NCBI GenBank assembly: GCA_929200455.1
Contig: CAKMZR010000064.1
Coordinates: forward strand, 1 to 8,279
From: an uncultured Alphaproteobacteria bacterium
GTDB lineage: Bacteria; Pseudomonadota; Alphaproteobacteria; CAKMZR01
Direction: 5' to 3'
Length of the DNA: 8,279 nucleotides
In this document: positions 1 to 7,173 of the stretch, one piece after another
How the letters are laid out: each line of letters begins with the position of its first letter
How positions within the stretch are numbered: position 1 is the first letter of the stretch
Notes under the pieces: generated by a model
Databases searched by the model: none
Seen by the model: the letters and a program-made list of their open reading frames with translations, nothing else
What the model was told of the DNA's origin: nothing
Program-made: the position numbers and the translations under genes

Positions 1-626
1 CCCTCATACCCCTCCCGATAATAATGAATACGTGACGACATCTCTAACATCCTCCACACATATGACGCCTCAGAACGTCTCACCAAAATCTCAAATACAT
101 CTCCACCGTCACCGCCTCCGCACAACAACAATACACGCACATTTCCCAACATCGTACCCACAACTTTACCCCTCGGGAAACCTACCTCCTCCATGTCCAT
201 CATCACACAACCCCCCAAGTACATACGCACCCCCTCTCCTCCCAAAAGAATATGCTCCCACTGATCCGTCTCCTCCACACACGACAACAGCACGCCCTCA
301 GACAATCCCGCCTTCTCCAATCCTTTAACCAAAGAACCCAATTCCCCCTCATCACACATCAATAACCACTCATCAGGACCCAACCACATACAACGATGCC
401 AACCCTTCTTCTTCCCACCCTCTCCGTACGTACAAGGACTCAAAGGCCAATCAAAACCCAAAGTCTCACCAAATAAACCGTGCAATGCCTCACCCCCCTT
501 ACCCTCCAGACAACACCTCACACCCAACTTACCCCAGACCTTCGATGAAGACTCCATCCAAAAATCTCCCCGCTCCAATCTCGGGTAACCATCACACACC
601 ATCTCCCCTTTTGCCGCCTCTTTCAT
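1..626 (-). CDS. soxG: Sarcosine oxidase gamma subunit SoxG, 3' end cut off by window edge
   Basis: Small, non-catalytic-type subunit of the heterotetrameric sarcosine oxidase; related to the folate-binding GcvT fold but smaller than the alpha subunit. I translated this frame by hand from the ATG at 626: 208 codons with no stop before the window edge. The family signature is clear: WLGPDEWLLM at residues 81-90, a VEETDQW segment near 117-123, GGCVMMDM near 138-145, FPRGK at 150-154 and RRSEASYVW near 183-191. These match the usual 'WLGPDEWLL', 'GCPLDL', 'FP.G' and 'RSFA.YLW' blocks. SoxG proteins are usually about 180-210 residues, so only a little should be missing. The start is one of two tandem ATGs (629 or 626). 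GGAGG at 637-633 is 3 bases from the first and 6 from the second, so I chose 626. Either start overlaps the soxA stop. It is Cys-rich for a SoxG, and only 11 codons end in C. Confidence 0.9.
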   Translation of the reverse strand, partial: MKEAAKGEMVCDGYPRLERGDFWMESSSKVWGKLGVRCCLEGKGGEALHGLFGETLGFDWPLSPCTYGEGGKKKGWHRCMWLGPDEWLLMCDEGELGSLVKGLEKAGLSEGVLLSCVEETDQWEHILLGGEGVRMYLGGCVMMDMEEVGFPRGKVVGTMLGNVRVLLLCGGGDGGDVFEILVRRSEASYVWRMLEMSSRIHYYREGYE

Positions 627-3600
627 CATAAACCTCCCTCTCTCCACCAAACACGCGACACGATCTTCGCCTTCGTCGTCTCAAACTCTCCTCCCGCTCC
701 CACTCTCCCCACAAGAACTTCCTCCCCATAACGAGACTTCCCATCCTTCACCAGTCCCATCGCTATCGAACGTCCCACATTCGGACTCATATAACTCGAC
801 GTCACATGACCCTCGTTCTCCAAAGGCAATAAACTCAAATCCGCAGCCTCACTCAATATCACCCCGCCCTCCTCCAACTTCTCTTCAGAATTCTCACTCT
901 CCAAACCCACCAGCTCCAATCTCCCAGAACCACGCAATCCCCCAAACTTCAGTCCACGATAACCCAGAAAATCTTCCTTCTTCTTCGACACAAGACCATC
1001 ATGATCCGCATCATACGGAGTCACCGTCGAATCCACATCCTGACCCACAATCACATAACCAACCTCCGCCCTCAACAAATGCATCGTCTCCGTACCATAC
1101 GGAACAATGCCATACTTCTCTCCCGCCTCCAAAATCCTACGCCATAACCACAAACCATAACGGGACGGAATGTTTATCTCATAACCCAATCCTCCCGTGA
1201 AATTCACTCCAAATATCCTCACGCCCACTCCCCCCACCTTACCCTCGCTCACACGCATCGGACTTACGCCCTCCGCCAAGGACCCATCGTCCAAAATATC
1301 TCTCAACATATCCAAACTGTGAACACCGTTGACCGCATACACACTCCACACCTCCGTCACCGACTTACAATACACCTCCCAGTCCGGCCACTCCGTCTGC
1401 AACCAACCCTCTATCCAACCCAAAACACGCGCAGCTCCTCCCGTCGTCGTCGTCATATGATAATGATCAACTCCCAAGCGGGCCGTCACACCATCATCCA
1501 TAATCATACCCGCTTCGTCCAACATCATACCATAACGACAACCTCCCTCCTTCAAGCCAGACCAATCATTCGTGTACAACATGTTCAACAAACGTACACT
1601 GTCCTTACCACGAATATCTATCTTGCCCAGTGTCGAAGCGTCCATCACCCCCACGCCCTCTCGAACACCCAAAGATTCCCTCCGCACCGCCGCATCCATA
1701 CTCTCCCCCGTTTGCGTATAATAACGTGCACGCTTCCAGTCTCCCACATCCTCAAAGACCGCCCCCATCTCCACGTGTGCACTGTGAGCCGACGTCGTCC
1801 GAACCGCATGGTACACATCTCCACGGTGCATCCCCGCAACCGTTCCTATCGTCAAGGGCGTAAATGGCGGACGGTACGTCGTCGTACCCAAAAAACCAGC
1901 TCCCTTCCCACACAACTTCGACAACAACGCCAGTCCGTGCATGTTGCTCGTCTTCCCCTGATCCGTTGCCATACCCAGAGTCGTATAACGCTTCATATGC
2001 TCAACAGACTCAAATCCTTCCGCATGAGCCAACAAAACATCCCGCACACTCACATCATTCTGAAAATCCACAAATTGCTTCCCAGGCTTGTGCCACAAAT
2101 TCGGAAACCATACACTCTCCCTATCCCATCTCCTATCACCCTCTCCCTCTTCAACCTCACGACCTCCCACACCCACCTTCCACATACCCATCCTCCCCCT
2201 CAATCCCATCCCCAAACGCGACAACGCACGACGACCCGCCTCGCGACCCGACACCATACCCCCCGCAAAACCTTCCTCCCCCATCGCCATCCCTACAACC
2301 TGAAACCTCTCTCCCGAAGATTCCTCAGGAACAAAAATCTCTCGCTCCTCATCAAATTTCAACTTACCCCCCCAGTGACAATTCAAATGAACACACGGCG
2401 TAAATCCATGCGACATCGCCACAATATCCACTTCCTCATAACCCACCTCACGACCTCCAAGAGACTCCCCTCCCTGACCCAAATTCTCCCAGCCAAGACC
2501 ACGCACACGATTCCTTCCCCGAACTCGAGTCGGATAACTTCCCTCCTCAATCCTTATACCCTCCTCACGCGCACGATCCGAAAACAACCCCCGCACATCA
2601 TAACGAGAATCCAAAACCATCACCTCAGAACCCGCCTCCTTCATCACCAAAGCCGTCTGATACGCATCGTCGTTATTCGTTACCACACACACCCTCTCCC
2701 CCACACGAACTCCGTAATGCCTCAAATAACGACGAACCGCTCCCGCCAACATCACACCAGGCCTGTCGTTGTTCACAAACGTGCTCGGCTGCTCAAGACC
2801 CCCACTTGCCAGTATCACCTCTTTTGCCCGAATCTTCCACAAGACCTCACGCGGACCCAATCCCTCCCCCACTTCGTCAGAACGTTCCACCGCCAACACA
2901 TAGTTTCCCGGATACACAGAGACCGCCGTCGTGCGACGCAATACCCTCACATGATCACACGAATCCGCCTCAGACCACACAGACCTCACCCAATCCATAC
3001 CCTCCATGCCCTCCACTTCACCCTCGTCTCCCTGCATCCAACCTCCCTCCGTATGCCCCTCGTCCAAAATCACCACGCGACCCTTCCCCCTCAACAGCTC
3101 AGACAACGCCGCCGTGCCACTCGAACCCCCTCCTATCACCAACACATCACAACTACAGTAACGCCACGCATAATCCCTCTCACACACCTCCCGTGGACCC
3201 TCTCCCAAACCCGCCATACGACGAATCAACGGCTCGTAAAAACGCCAGCCCCATATAAACGTCTTGTAGTAAAATCCCGCCGTCAATAAACCACTGAATA
3301 ATCCCAATCCCTCCTTCACATCATAGTGAAGACTCGGCCAGTAATTCTGCGACCTCACCTTCAATCCCTCGCTCAACTCCAACATCGTACCACGCGTATT
3401 CGGAGTCAATCCCTTACCCTCACCCCACGTCACCAGTCCATTCGGCTCCTCACTTCCCACTCCCAAAAACCCCCGGGGACGGTGGTACTTAAAACTACGT
3501 CCCACCAAATGCATATCATACGACAACAACGCAGATGCCAACGTATCACCCCTGTATCCCTTCATCCACTGTCCGTCAAACGAAAAATCTATCTCCTGCG

Positions 3601-3652
3601 TCCTGTCCACACGACCCCAACCCTCCACACGATTCAATGCCCTCTTTATCAT
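626..3652 (-). CDS. soxA: Sarcosine oxidase alpha subunit SoxA
   Basis: Large subunit (1008 residues, the normal family length) of heterotetrameric sarcosine oxidase, which oxidises sarcosine to glycine and passes the methyl group to tetrahydrofolate as 5,10-methylene-THF. Domains in order: an N-terminal ferredoxin-like domain at about 20-100 with GYRGDTLASALL (32-43), GRSFKYHRPRG (51-61) and GSEEPN (66-71); an NAD-binding Rossmann domain at about 167-480 with VLVIGGGSSG (170-179); a linker with FVDFQNDV (527-534) and GMATDQGKTSN (560-570); and a C-terminal GcvT-like folate-binding domain at about 585-1000 with GTTTYRPPFTP (589-599), DASTLGKIDI (671-680), MTTTTGGAA (733-741) and LQTEWP (751-756). 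The usual GGGPAG of the NAD site reads GGGSSG here. The ATG at 3652 overlaps the soxD stop (ATGA), with GGGAG at 3665-3661, 8 bases upstream. No frameshift or missing domain seen. Confidence 0.97.
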   Translation of the reverse strand: MIKRALNRVEGWGRVDRTQEIDFSFDGQWMKGYRGDTLASALLSYDMHLVGRSFKYHRPRGFLGVGSEEPNGLVTWGEGKGLTPNTRGTMLELSEGLKVRSQNYWPSLHYDVKEGLGLFSGLLTAGFYYKTFIWGWRFYEPLIRRMAGLGEGPREVCERDYAWRYCSCDVLVIGGGSSGTAALSELLRGKGRVVILDEGHTEGGWMQGDEGEVEGMEGMDWVRSVWSEADSCDHVRVLRRTTAVSVYPGNYVLAVERSDEVGEGLGPREVLWKIRAKEVILASGGLEQPSTFVNNDRPGVMLAGAVRRYLRHYGVRVGERVCVVTNNDDAYQTALVMKEAGSEVMVLDSRYDVRGLFSDRAREEGIRIEEGSYPTRVRGRNRVRGLGWENLGQGGESLGGREVGYEEVDIVAMSHGFTPCVHLNCHWGGKLKFDEEREIFVPEESSGERFQVVGMAMGEEGFAGGMVSGREAGRRALSRLGMGLRGRMGMWKVGVGGREVEEGEGDRRWDRESVWFPNLWHKPGKQFVDFQNDVSVRDVLLAHAEGFESVEHMKRYTTLGMATDQGKTSNMHGLALLSKLCGKGAGFLGTTTYRPPFTPLTIGTVAGMHRGDVYHAVRTTSAHSAHVEMGAVFEDVGDWKRARYYTQTGESMDAAVRRESLGVREGVGVMDASTLGKIDIRGKDSVRLLNMLYTNDWSGLKEGGCRYGMMLDEAGMIMDDGVTARLGVDHYHMTTTTGGAARVLGWIEGWLQTEWPDWEVYCKSVTEVWSVYAVNGVHSLDMLRDILDDGSLAEGVSPMRVSEGKVGGVGVRIFGVNFTGGLGYEINIPSRYGLWLWRRILEAGEKYGIVPYGTETMHLLRAEVGYVIVGQDVDSTVTPYDADHDGLVSKKKEDFLGYRGLKFGGLRGSGRLELVGLESENSEEKLEEGGVILSEAADLSLLPLENEGHVTSSYMSPNVGRSIAMGLVKDGKSRYGEEVLVGRVGAGGEFETTKAKIVSRVWWREGGL

Positions 3653-3948
3653 GAACCCATCTCCCTCTCCGCCTCTACAGGCAAAGGTGGAAGCTTCTCT
3701 CCAACCTTATACGCACCCCCGATCTCATCCGTCACAGAATGTCTCAATACATAAAAATAACGACGACAACCCGCATCATGACTCCATAAATCCCTCTGCC
3801 AACCCTCCACATTCTCTCGCTCGTACAAATACGATGACCACTCGCCGTCTCCCACAGACACATCAGGACGTACTATATGCCCCTCATCATGATAATGAAA
3901 CTCTAACTCCTCCCTCTCTCCACACCACGGACACGGAATATATAACAA
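3649..3948 (-). CDS. soxD: Sarcosine oxidase delta subunit SoxD, probable TTG start
   Basis: Small zinc-binding subunit of the sarcosine oxidase tetramer, 99 residues with the start chosen here. The N-terminus reads MLYIPCPWCGERE, which fits the usual 'MLLIPCPYCGER' start of the family. Cys6 and Cys9, together with His57 and Cys61 in the WSHDAGCRR segment (55-63), fit the zinc site known for SoxD. Other family blocks are EGHIVRP (22-28), EWSSYLYERENV (36-47) and AYKVGE (79-84). A GTG at 3963 would add five residues (MRREI), but it has almost no ribosome-binding site, while AGGAG at 3960-3956 is 7 bases from the TTG at 3948. The gene sits 18 bases after soxB and overlaps soxA by ATGA, so translation of soxD and soxA is probably coupled. 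Confidence 0.93.
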   Translation of the reverse strand: MLYIPCPWCGEREELEFHYHDEGHIVRPDVSVGDGEWSSYLYERENVEGWQRDLWSHDAGCRRYFYVLRHSVTDEIGGAYKVGEKLPPLPVEAEREMGS

Positions 3949-3960
3949 AATCTCTCTCCT
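3949..3960 (-). promoter_or_regulatory. Ribosome-binding site for soxD supporting a TTG start
   Basis: On the minus strand AGGAG (3960-3956) is followed by 7 bases and then TTG at 3948. The competing GTG at 3963 lies upstream of this motif and has only AGG two bases before it. The position of the motif and the family N-terminus agree on the TTG. Confidence 0.6.
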
Positions 3961-3966
3961 CACTGC

Positions 3967-5214
3967 CTAGTGTGCAACACCAGATGCCGCTCCCTCATCC
4001 ACAAGGCATCCCTCGCGAAAGCGTTCCATCCCAAACGGAGCCGCCTTCTCAACCATCTCTCCTCGCGAAATAGAATGTGCAAATAAATGTCCGGAACCAG
4101 GTGTCGCCTTAAATCCTCCCGTACCCCAACCACAATTTACATACAAATTCTCTACCGGAGTCTTCCCCAATATCGGACTCCTATCCTTCGTCACATCAAC
4201 CGTGCCTCCCCACATCCTCAATACCCGCATACGTCGAATACACGGAAATAACTCCACAATAGACGCCGTCGTAGAAGAAAACCAACCCTCCCCTCCTCGA
4301 CGGCTATAAGATACAGGCAAGTCCGTTCCTCCCCCAATCACAAGCTCTCCCTTGTCAGACTGACTCATATAACCATGCACCCCGTTCGACATCACAACCG
4401 TCGACAACATCGGCTTCACAGGCTCACTCACCAAAGCCTGCAACGTGTTCATCATAAGAGGAAGGCGAAAACCCGCAAGCTCCGCAAGGCGTGACGAATG
4501 TCCAGCAACCACAAGACCCACCTTCTTCGCCTTCACCTTCCCCCTGCTCGTCTCAAGTCCCACAACCTTCCCTCGCTTTACATCAAAGCCGGTCACCTCA
4601 CAGTTCTCTATAATATCAACCCCAAGGCCACTTGCCGCCCTCGCATAACCCCACGCAACCGCATCATGACGTGCGACTCCTCCTCGCGGCTGAAAAACTC
4701 CCCCCATAATAGGAAACCTACCATGCAAATTAATAATCGGAACCAGCTCCTTCACCTCCTCAGGCGATAACCACTCAGAATCCACACCCGCCGCTCTTAT
4801 CGAGTTGCAACGACGCCGAGACAGCCTTATATCACCCTCATCATGGGCCACGTGAAGCACTCCACGCTGCGAAAACATCACATTGTAATTCAATTCTCGC
4901 GACAATCCCTCCCACATCTTCACCGCATGATCATACAACGCCAGACTCTTATCCCACAAGTAATTCGAACGCACAATCGTCGTGTTTCGAGCCGTGTTCC
5001 CTCCTCCCAACCAACCCTTCTCCAATACCGCTATCCGACCCACATCACATTCAGATGCCAAATAATACGCCGTCGCAAGACCATGTCCACCTCCACCCAC
5101 AATCACCACGTCATACTCATCCCCCAACTCGCTACTGCCCCACTGACGCCCCCAACCCGTATGACCTCTCAACGACTCATACGCCAAACGCAACCCTGAA
5201 AAATGACCTGACAT
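3967..5214 (-). CDS. soxB: Sarcosine oxidase beta subunit SoxB
   Basis: Catalytic flavoprotein subunit (415 residues, normal length) of heterotetrameric sarcosine oxidase, of the D-amino-acid-oxidase fold. It oxidises sarcosine at a non-covalent FAD and passes electrons to FMN held with the alpha subunit. Visible motifs: a dinucleotide-binding site DVVIVGGGGHGLATAYYLA at 35-53, the acidic end of the second strand in VLEKGW (63-68), GGGNTARNTTIVRSNY (70-85), FSQRGVL (114-120) and RGGVARHDAVAWGYARAA (177-194). His183 in that last block corresponds to the His that carries covalent FMN in studied SoxB proteins (His173 in other species). Near the C-terminus are SQSDKGELVIGG (284-295) and NCGWGTGGFKATPGSG (360-375). 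The ATG at 5214 gives the usual 'M....S..R....L.GHTGW' start and has GAGG 5 bases upstream. A TTG at 5247 in the same frame would add 11 residues with no family support. Confidence 0.97.
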   Translation of the reverse strand: MSGHFSGLRLAYESLRGHTGWGRQWGSSELGDEYDVVIVGGGGHGLATAYYLASECDVGRIAVLEKGWLGGGNTARNTTIVRSNYLWDKSLALYDHAVKMWEGLSRELNYNVMFSQRGVLHVAHDEGDIRLSRRRCNSIRAAGVDSEWLSPEEVKELVPIINLHGRFPIMGGVFQPRGGVARHDAVAWGYARAASGLGVDIIENCEVTGFDVKRGKVVGLETSRGKVKAKKVGLVVAGHSSRLAELAGFRLPLMMNTLQALVSEPVKPMLSTVVMSNGVHGYMSQSDKGELVIGGGTDLPVSYSRRGGEGWFSSTTASIVELFPCIRRMRVLRMWGGTVDVTKDRSPILGKTPVENLYVNCGWGTGGFKATPGSGHLFAHSISRGEMVEKAAPFGMERFREGCLVDEGAASGVAH

Positions 5215-5256
5215 CCGCTCCTCTATCCTCTCCTTAGAAGAAACCAAACCCTCAAA

Positions 5257-5799
5257 CTACTTAGAATCAAAGCCTCCCAAAAAGTCAAGAAGACCCTGCT
5301 TATCCTCGTCTTCTTCCGATTCTTCCGACGTGTAACTCCGTTCTCGAGAAGAACTCACCCGCGCCCGATCCTCCGACTCCCTCTCATCCCTTGATGGATA
5401 ATCATCCTGCTCAAATCTCGTCTTCGGCAAACTGCGTCCCTTGCCTCCCCTAGGCGAAGACACTTGCTGATCCCTACGAGGAGGACGACCTCCTCCCGTA
5501 GACACCTTGCCTCCCTGAACACGCAAATAATGCTCCGCATGTTGGTACAAATTCTCCGAATATGCCCTGTCCCCTCCCTGCGAACTGTCTCGTGCCAATC
5601 CCATGTAACGATCATATATCTGTGTCGCACTCCCACGAATCCTCACAGAACCAGGACCGTTCGAATCAAAATAATTGTTGTGCGAACCTCCACCACCTCG
5701 ACGTACACCACCACCGCCCCCGTTCATAGGCTTGTTCCTCAAACCTCGTGCACGACCAGATCCTTTCGACACTGACTTCATGTCATCCTTCCTCATCAT
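5257..5799 (-). CDS. DUF4167 domain protein, alphaproteobacterial, function unknown
   Basis: A 180-residue basic, low-complexity protein. Residues 44-93 carry the conserved DUF4167 core: FDSNGPGSVRIRGSA (44-58), IYDRYMGLARD (61-71) and SENLYQHAEHYLR (81-93). This matches the 'SNGPDVKVRGTAQHI..KY..LARDA...GD...AENYLQHAEHY.R' pattern of the family. In front lies a Gly/Arg-rich stretch (GGGGGVRRGGGG, 27-38), as is common in the family. Behind lie a Gly/Arg/Pro/Gln linker, a charged Ser/Glu/Asp segment (135-167) and a final hydrophobic GLLDFLGGF (169-177). The basic Gly/Arg part looks like RNA- or DNA-binding low complexity, but that is inference. The family is nearly confined to Alphaproteobacteria and has no known function that I can state. 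The start is the first of two ATGs (5799, 5796), with GGAG 8 bases upstream. A TTG at 5856 would add 19 residues without a good binding site. soxB follows after 42 bases, so co-transcription is likely. Confidence 0.85.
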   Translation of the reverse strand: MMRKDDMKSVSKGSGRARGLRNKPMNGGGGGVRRGGGGSHNNYFDSNGPGSVRIRGSATQIYDRYMGLARDSSQGGDRAYSENLYQHAEHYLRVQGGKVSTGGGRPPRRDQQVSSPRGGKGRSLPKTRFEQDDYPSRDERESEDRARVSSSRERSYTSEESEEDEDKQGLLDFLGGFDSK

Positions 5800-5811
5800 C
5801 TTCTTCTCTCC
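5800..5811 (-). promoter_or_regulatory. Ribosome-binding site deciding the DUF4167 start
   Basis: GGAG at 5811-5808 on the minus strand lies 8 bases before the ATG at 5799 and 11 before the ATG at 5796. Another ATG at 5781 has AAGG 5 bases upstream and would give a protein six residues shorter. All three keep the DUF4167 core intact. Confidence 0.5.
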
Positions 5812-5861
5812 ACTCTGTTCATCCAGCCCCTGCCCGCACCCACAAAACCCACGCAATTCCT

Positions 5862-5890
5862 ATACTAACACCCCTAAACACTTTGAGCAA
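5862..5890 (-). promoter_or_regulatory. Weak candidate sigma-70 promoter before the DUF4167-sox genes
   Basis: In the 94-base gap on the minus strand, TTGCTC (5890-5885) and TAGTAT (5867-5862) are 17 bases apart. They match 3 of 6 and 4 of 6 of the TTGACA/TATAAT consensus. This is the only sizeable gap in the window, so it is the natural place for a promoter of the sox genes, but the match is poor. I saw no hairpin followed by a T run here that would end the rib-nusB-FeS transcript. Confidence 0.25.
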
Positions 5891-5893
5891 CCC

Positions 5894-6223
5894 TCATACA
5901 AAAAAACTCATCCCACAACCACAACGACCCTTCTCATTCGGATTGCTAAATATAAACTTCCATCCCAAATCATCCTCCTCAACATCCATGCAACTCCCCA
6001 GTAAAAACATCACCGCTCCAGGATCCACAAAAACCTTCACGTCCCCCAACTCTATCACCTCCTCAAACGGCAAGGCATCTCCCTCTCCCTCACTCACATC
6101 ATAACTCAGACCAGAACATCCCTTCTTGCCCACCTTCACCCTCACACCCCCTCCTTCTCCCACCAACTCCCGAATCTTCGCCGTTGCGCGATCCGTCACC
6201 CCCAATACCGCTTCAGCTCTCAT
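5894..6223 (-). CDS. A-type iron-sulfur cluster carrier protein (SufA/IscA family)
   Basis: A 109-residue HesB/IscA-family protein that carries [2Fe-2S] or [4Fe-4S] clusters and delivers them to apo-proteins in the cytoplasm. The three cluster-binding cysteines are present: Cys36 in KKGCSGLSY (33-41), and Cys101 and Cys103 in GRCGCGMSF (99-107). VFVDPGAVMFLLGSCMD (64-80) and FSNPNEKG (92-99) match the SufA/IscA proteins of Alphaproteobacteria ('VDPKAVMFLLGT.MD', 'NPN...CGCGES') better than ErpA. The residue after CGCG is Met instead of the common Glu or Thr. The ATG at 6223 lies inside the end of nusB (11-base overlap), and its ribosome-binding site, GAAGG at 6233-6229, is the last copy of the hexamer repeat encoding the NusB tail. 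No suf or isc operon partner is in the window. Which of SufA, IscA or ErpA it replaces cannot be settled from sequence alone. Confidence 0.93.
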   Translation of the reverse strand: MRAEAVLGVTDRATAKIRELVGEGGGVRVKVGKKGCSGLSYDVSEGEGDALPFEEVIELGDVKVFVDPGAVMFLLGSCMDVEEDDLGWKFIFSNPNEKGRCGCGMSFFV

Positions 6224-6755
6224 CTATACCTTCACCTTCACCTTCACCTTCACCTTCACCTTCCCGCAAAACCTTCGACAACAATCCACTCAATAACGAC
6301 ACCTCCTTAGCCCCAAAAAATGCATCCCCCACCGCCACATAATCCGCAACCACTATCTTACTCCTACCCTCAGAACCCGCAAGCGATAACTCGTACAACG
6401 CTCCTTGCATAATACACCTTAACAATACCGGAACACCACCAAAATCTCGTCCGCCAGATACCATATTCCCCTCCAAAAACTTACGGACACGCTCATCCCA
6501 CTTCACTTCACCAAACATACCACCCACAATACCATAAAATAACTCCTCGTCAAAATTCATCCTCTCAAACTTCGCTCCCGCCTCCTCGCCCTCCTCCACT
6601 TCACTGCCATCAGGAAACCAAAAATCTTCCCCATATCCAGCATCAACCCTATCCCCTCCCTCCTTCCTGTTCCACATATACAACACCTGTACCACACGAA
6701 GACGTGAACGACGTCGCCTCAATCCCTCACTCTCTCCCTCGTCACAAACCTCCAT
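6213..6755 (-). CDS. nusB: Transcription antitermination factor NusB, diverged with a Glu-Gly tail
   Basis: RNA-binding helical protein that pairs with NusE (ribosomal protein S10) on boxA RNA and supports antitermination in rRNA operons. It has 180 residues against about 140-170 in most bacteria. Family traits: the basic first helix RRRRSRLRVVQVLYMW (13-28, compare 'R..ARL.A.QALYQ'), FDEELFYGIVGGM (68-80), then VLLRCIMQGALYEL (110-123, compare 'ILRAGAYEL') and KIVVADYVAVGDAFF (133-147, compare 'VVINEYVD.AHAFF'), ending with LLSGLLSKVL (154-163) where 'FVNGVLD.L' is usual. The Asn of that last motif is Ser here. An acidic insert lies between the first helix and the rest (about 32-63), and (EG)6 follows the last helix. 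The ATG at 6755 has GAGG 7 bases upstream and overlaps ribH by 14 bases. The rib-nusB order is typical of Alphaproteobacteria and supports the call despite the divergence. Confidence 0.88.
   Translation of the reverse strand: MEVCDEGESEGLRRRRSRLRVVQVLYMWNRKEGGDRVDAGYGEDFWFPDGSEVEEGEEAGAKFERMNFDEELFYGIVGGMFGEVKWDERVRKFLEGNMVSGGRDFGGVPVLLRCIMQGALYELSLAGSEGRSKIVVADYVAVGDAFFGAKEVSLLSGLLSKVLREGEGEGEGEGEGIDES
6228..6263 (-). repeat. Six perfect tandem copies of the hexamer GAAGGT
   Basis: On the minus strand GAAGGT is repeated six times without a mismatch (36 bases). Within nusB it encodes six Glu-Gly pairs near the C-terminus, just past the last conserved helix. Five bases after the last GAAGG comes the ATG of the iron-sulfur carrier gene, so the array is also a string of purine-rich, Shine-Dalgarno-like sites. 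The unit is a multiple of three, so copy-number change would keep nusB in frame. Confidence 0.95.
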
Positions 6756-7173
6756 CAAATAACCTCATCAGCTTCACACATGCCTCCACCGCCCCTCCCC
6801 CCTTGTCCTTGTCTCCAACATCCGCACGAACCAAGGCCTGGGCCTTCGTCTCACACGTCAATATCCCATTCCCTATCGCCAAACCCTCCAAGCCCAAATC
6901 CATCAAACCCCTCACACTCTCAGAACTCACACTCTCATAGTGCGTCGTCTCTCCCCGAATAACACAACCAAACGCCACATAACCATCCACCTCATCTCCT
7001 CGTTCCGCGTCTATCCTCACAATCGCAGGCGGAATCTCTAACGCTCCAGACACATAATAACAACCAACCTCCTCCACGCCCAAAGCATCCACTCGCCGTC
7101 TCCCGCCCTCAAGCAACCCCAACGTCACATCCTCGTAATAATTCGCCACCACAAATACCACTCGCTCCTTCAT
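6742..7173 (-). CDS. ribH: 6,7-dimethyl-8-ribityllumazine synthase RibH
   Basis: Condenses 5-amino-6-ribitylaminouracil with 3,4-dihydroxy-2-butanone 4-phosphate to lumazine, the penultimate step of riboflavin synthesis; the family forms pentamers or 60-mer shells. With the start at 7173 it has 143 residues, the normal size. Motifs: VVANYYEDVT (8-17), SGALEIPPAI (42-51, usually 'PGAFEIP'), GCVIRGETTHYESV (69-82) with catalytic His78, IGNGILT (100-106), and QALVRAD (112-118) with phosphate-binding Arg116, followed by DKGGGA (123-128). The ATG at 7173 overlaps the ribB stop as ATGA and has GGGAGG at 7189-7184. The frame stays open upstream to 7242, but those 23 residues lie inside ribB and have no family counterpart. 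It overlaps nusB by 14 bases. Confidence 0.96.
   Translation of the reverse strand: MKERVVFVVANYYEDVTLGLLEGGRRRVDALGVEEVGCYYVSGALEIPPAIVRIDAERGDEVDGYVAFGCVIRGETTHYESVSSESVRGLMDLGLEGLAIGNGILTCETKAQALVRADVGDKDKGGGAVEACVKLMRLFDGGL

Noticed and set aside
32..328. A 98-codon plus-strand frame near the left edge
   Set aside because: It is antisense to soxG, and its Pro/Thr/His/Ser composition is that of a shadow frame.
1319..3289. A 656-codon open frame on the plus strand opposite soxA
   Set aside because: It lies wholly antisense to a strongly conserved soxA. Its product is rich in His, Thr, Arg, Pro and Ser with no recognisable domain, as expected from the complement of a G-rich, C-poor gene that lacks the trinucleotides needed for antisense stops.
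5800..5856. Upstream TTG start of the DUF4167 protein, adding a segment with FCGCG
   Set aside because: The CGCG resembles an iron-sulfur carrier motif, but the segment lies before a good ribosome-binding site and ATG pair and has no counterpart in the family.
5820..5896. Possible terminator after the iron-sulfur carrier gene
   Set aside because: The T run in GTTTTTTTG lies within the last codons of the gene, and no stable hairpin precedes it.
5675..6104. Overlapping plus-strand frames across the DUF4167 to iron-sulfur carrier gap
   Set aside because: They are low-complexity Pro/Ser/Thr/His products antisense to two real genes. They have no plausible ribosome-binding site because the plus strand is purine-poor.
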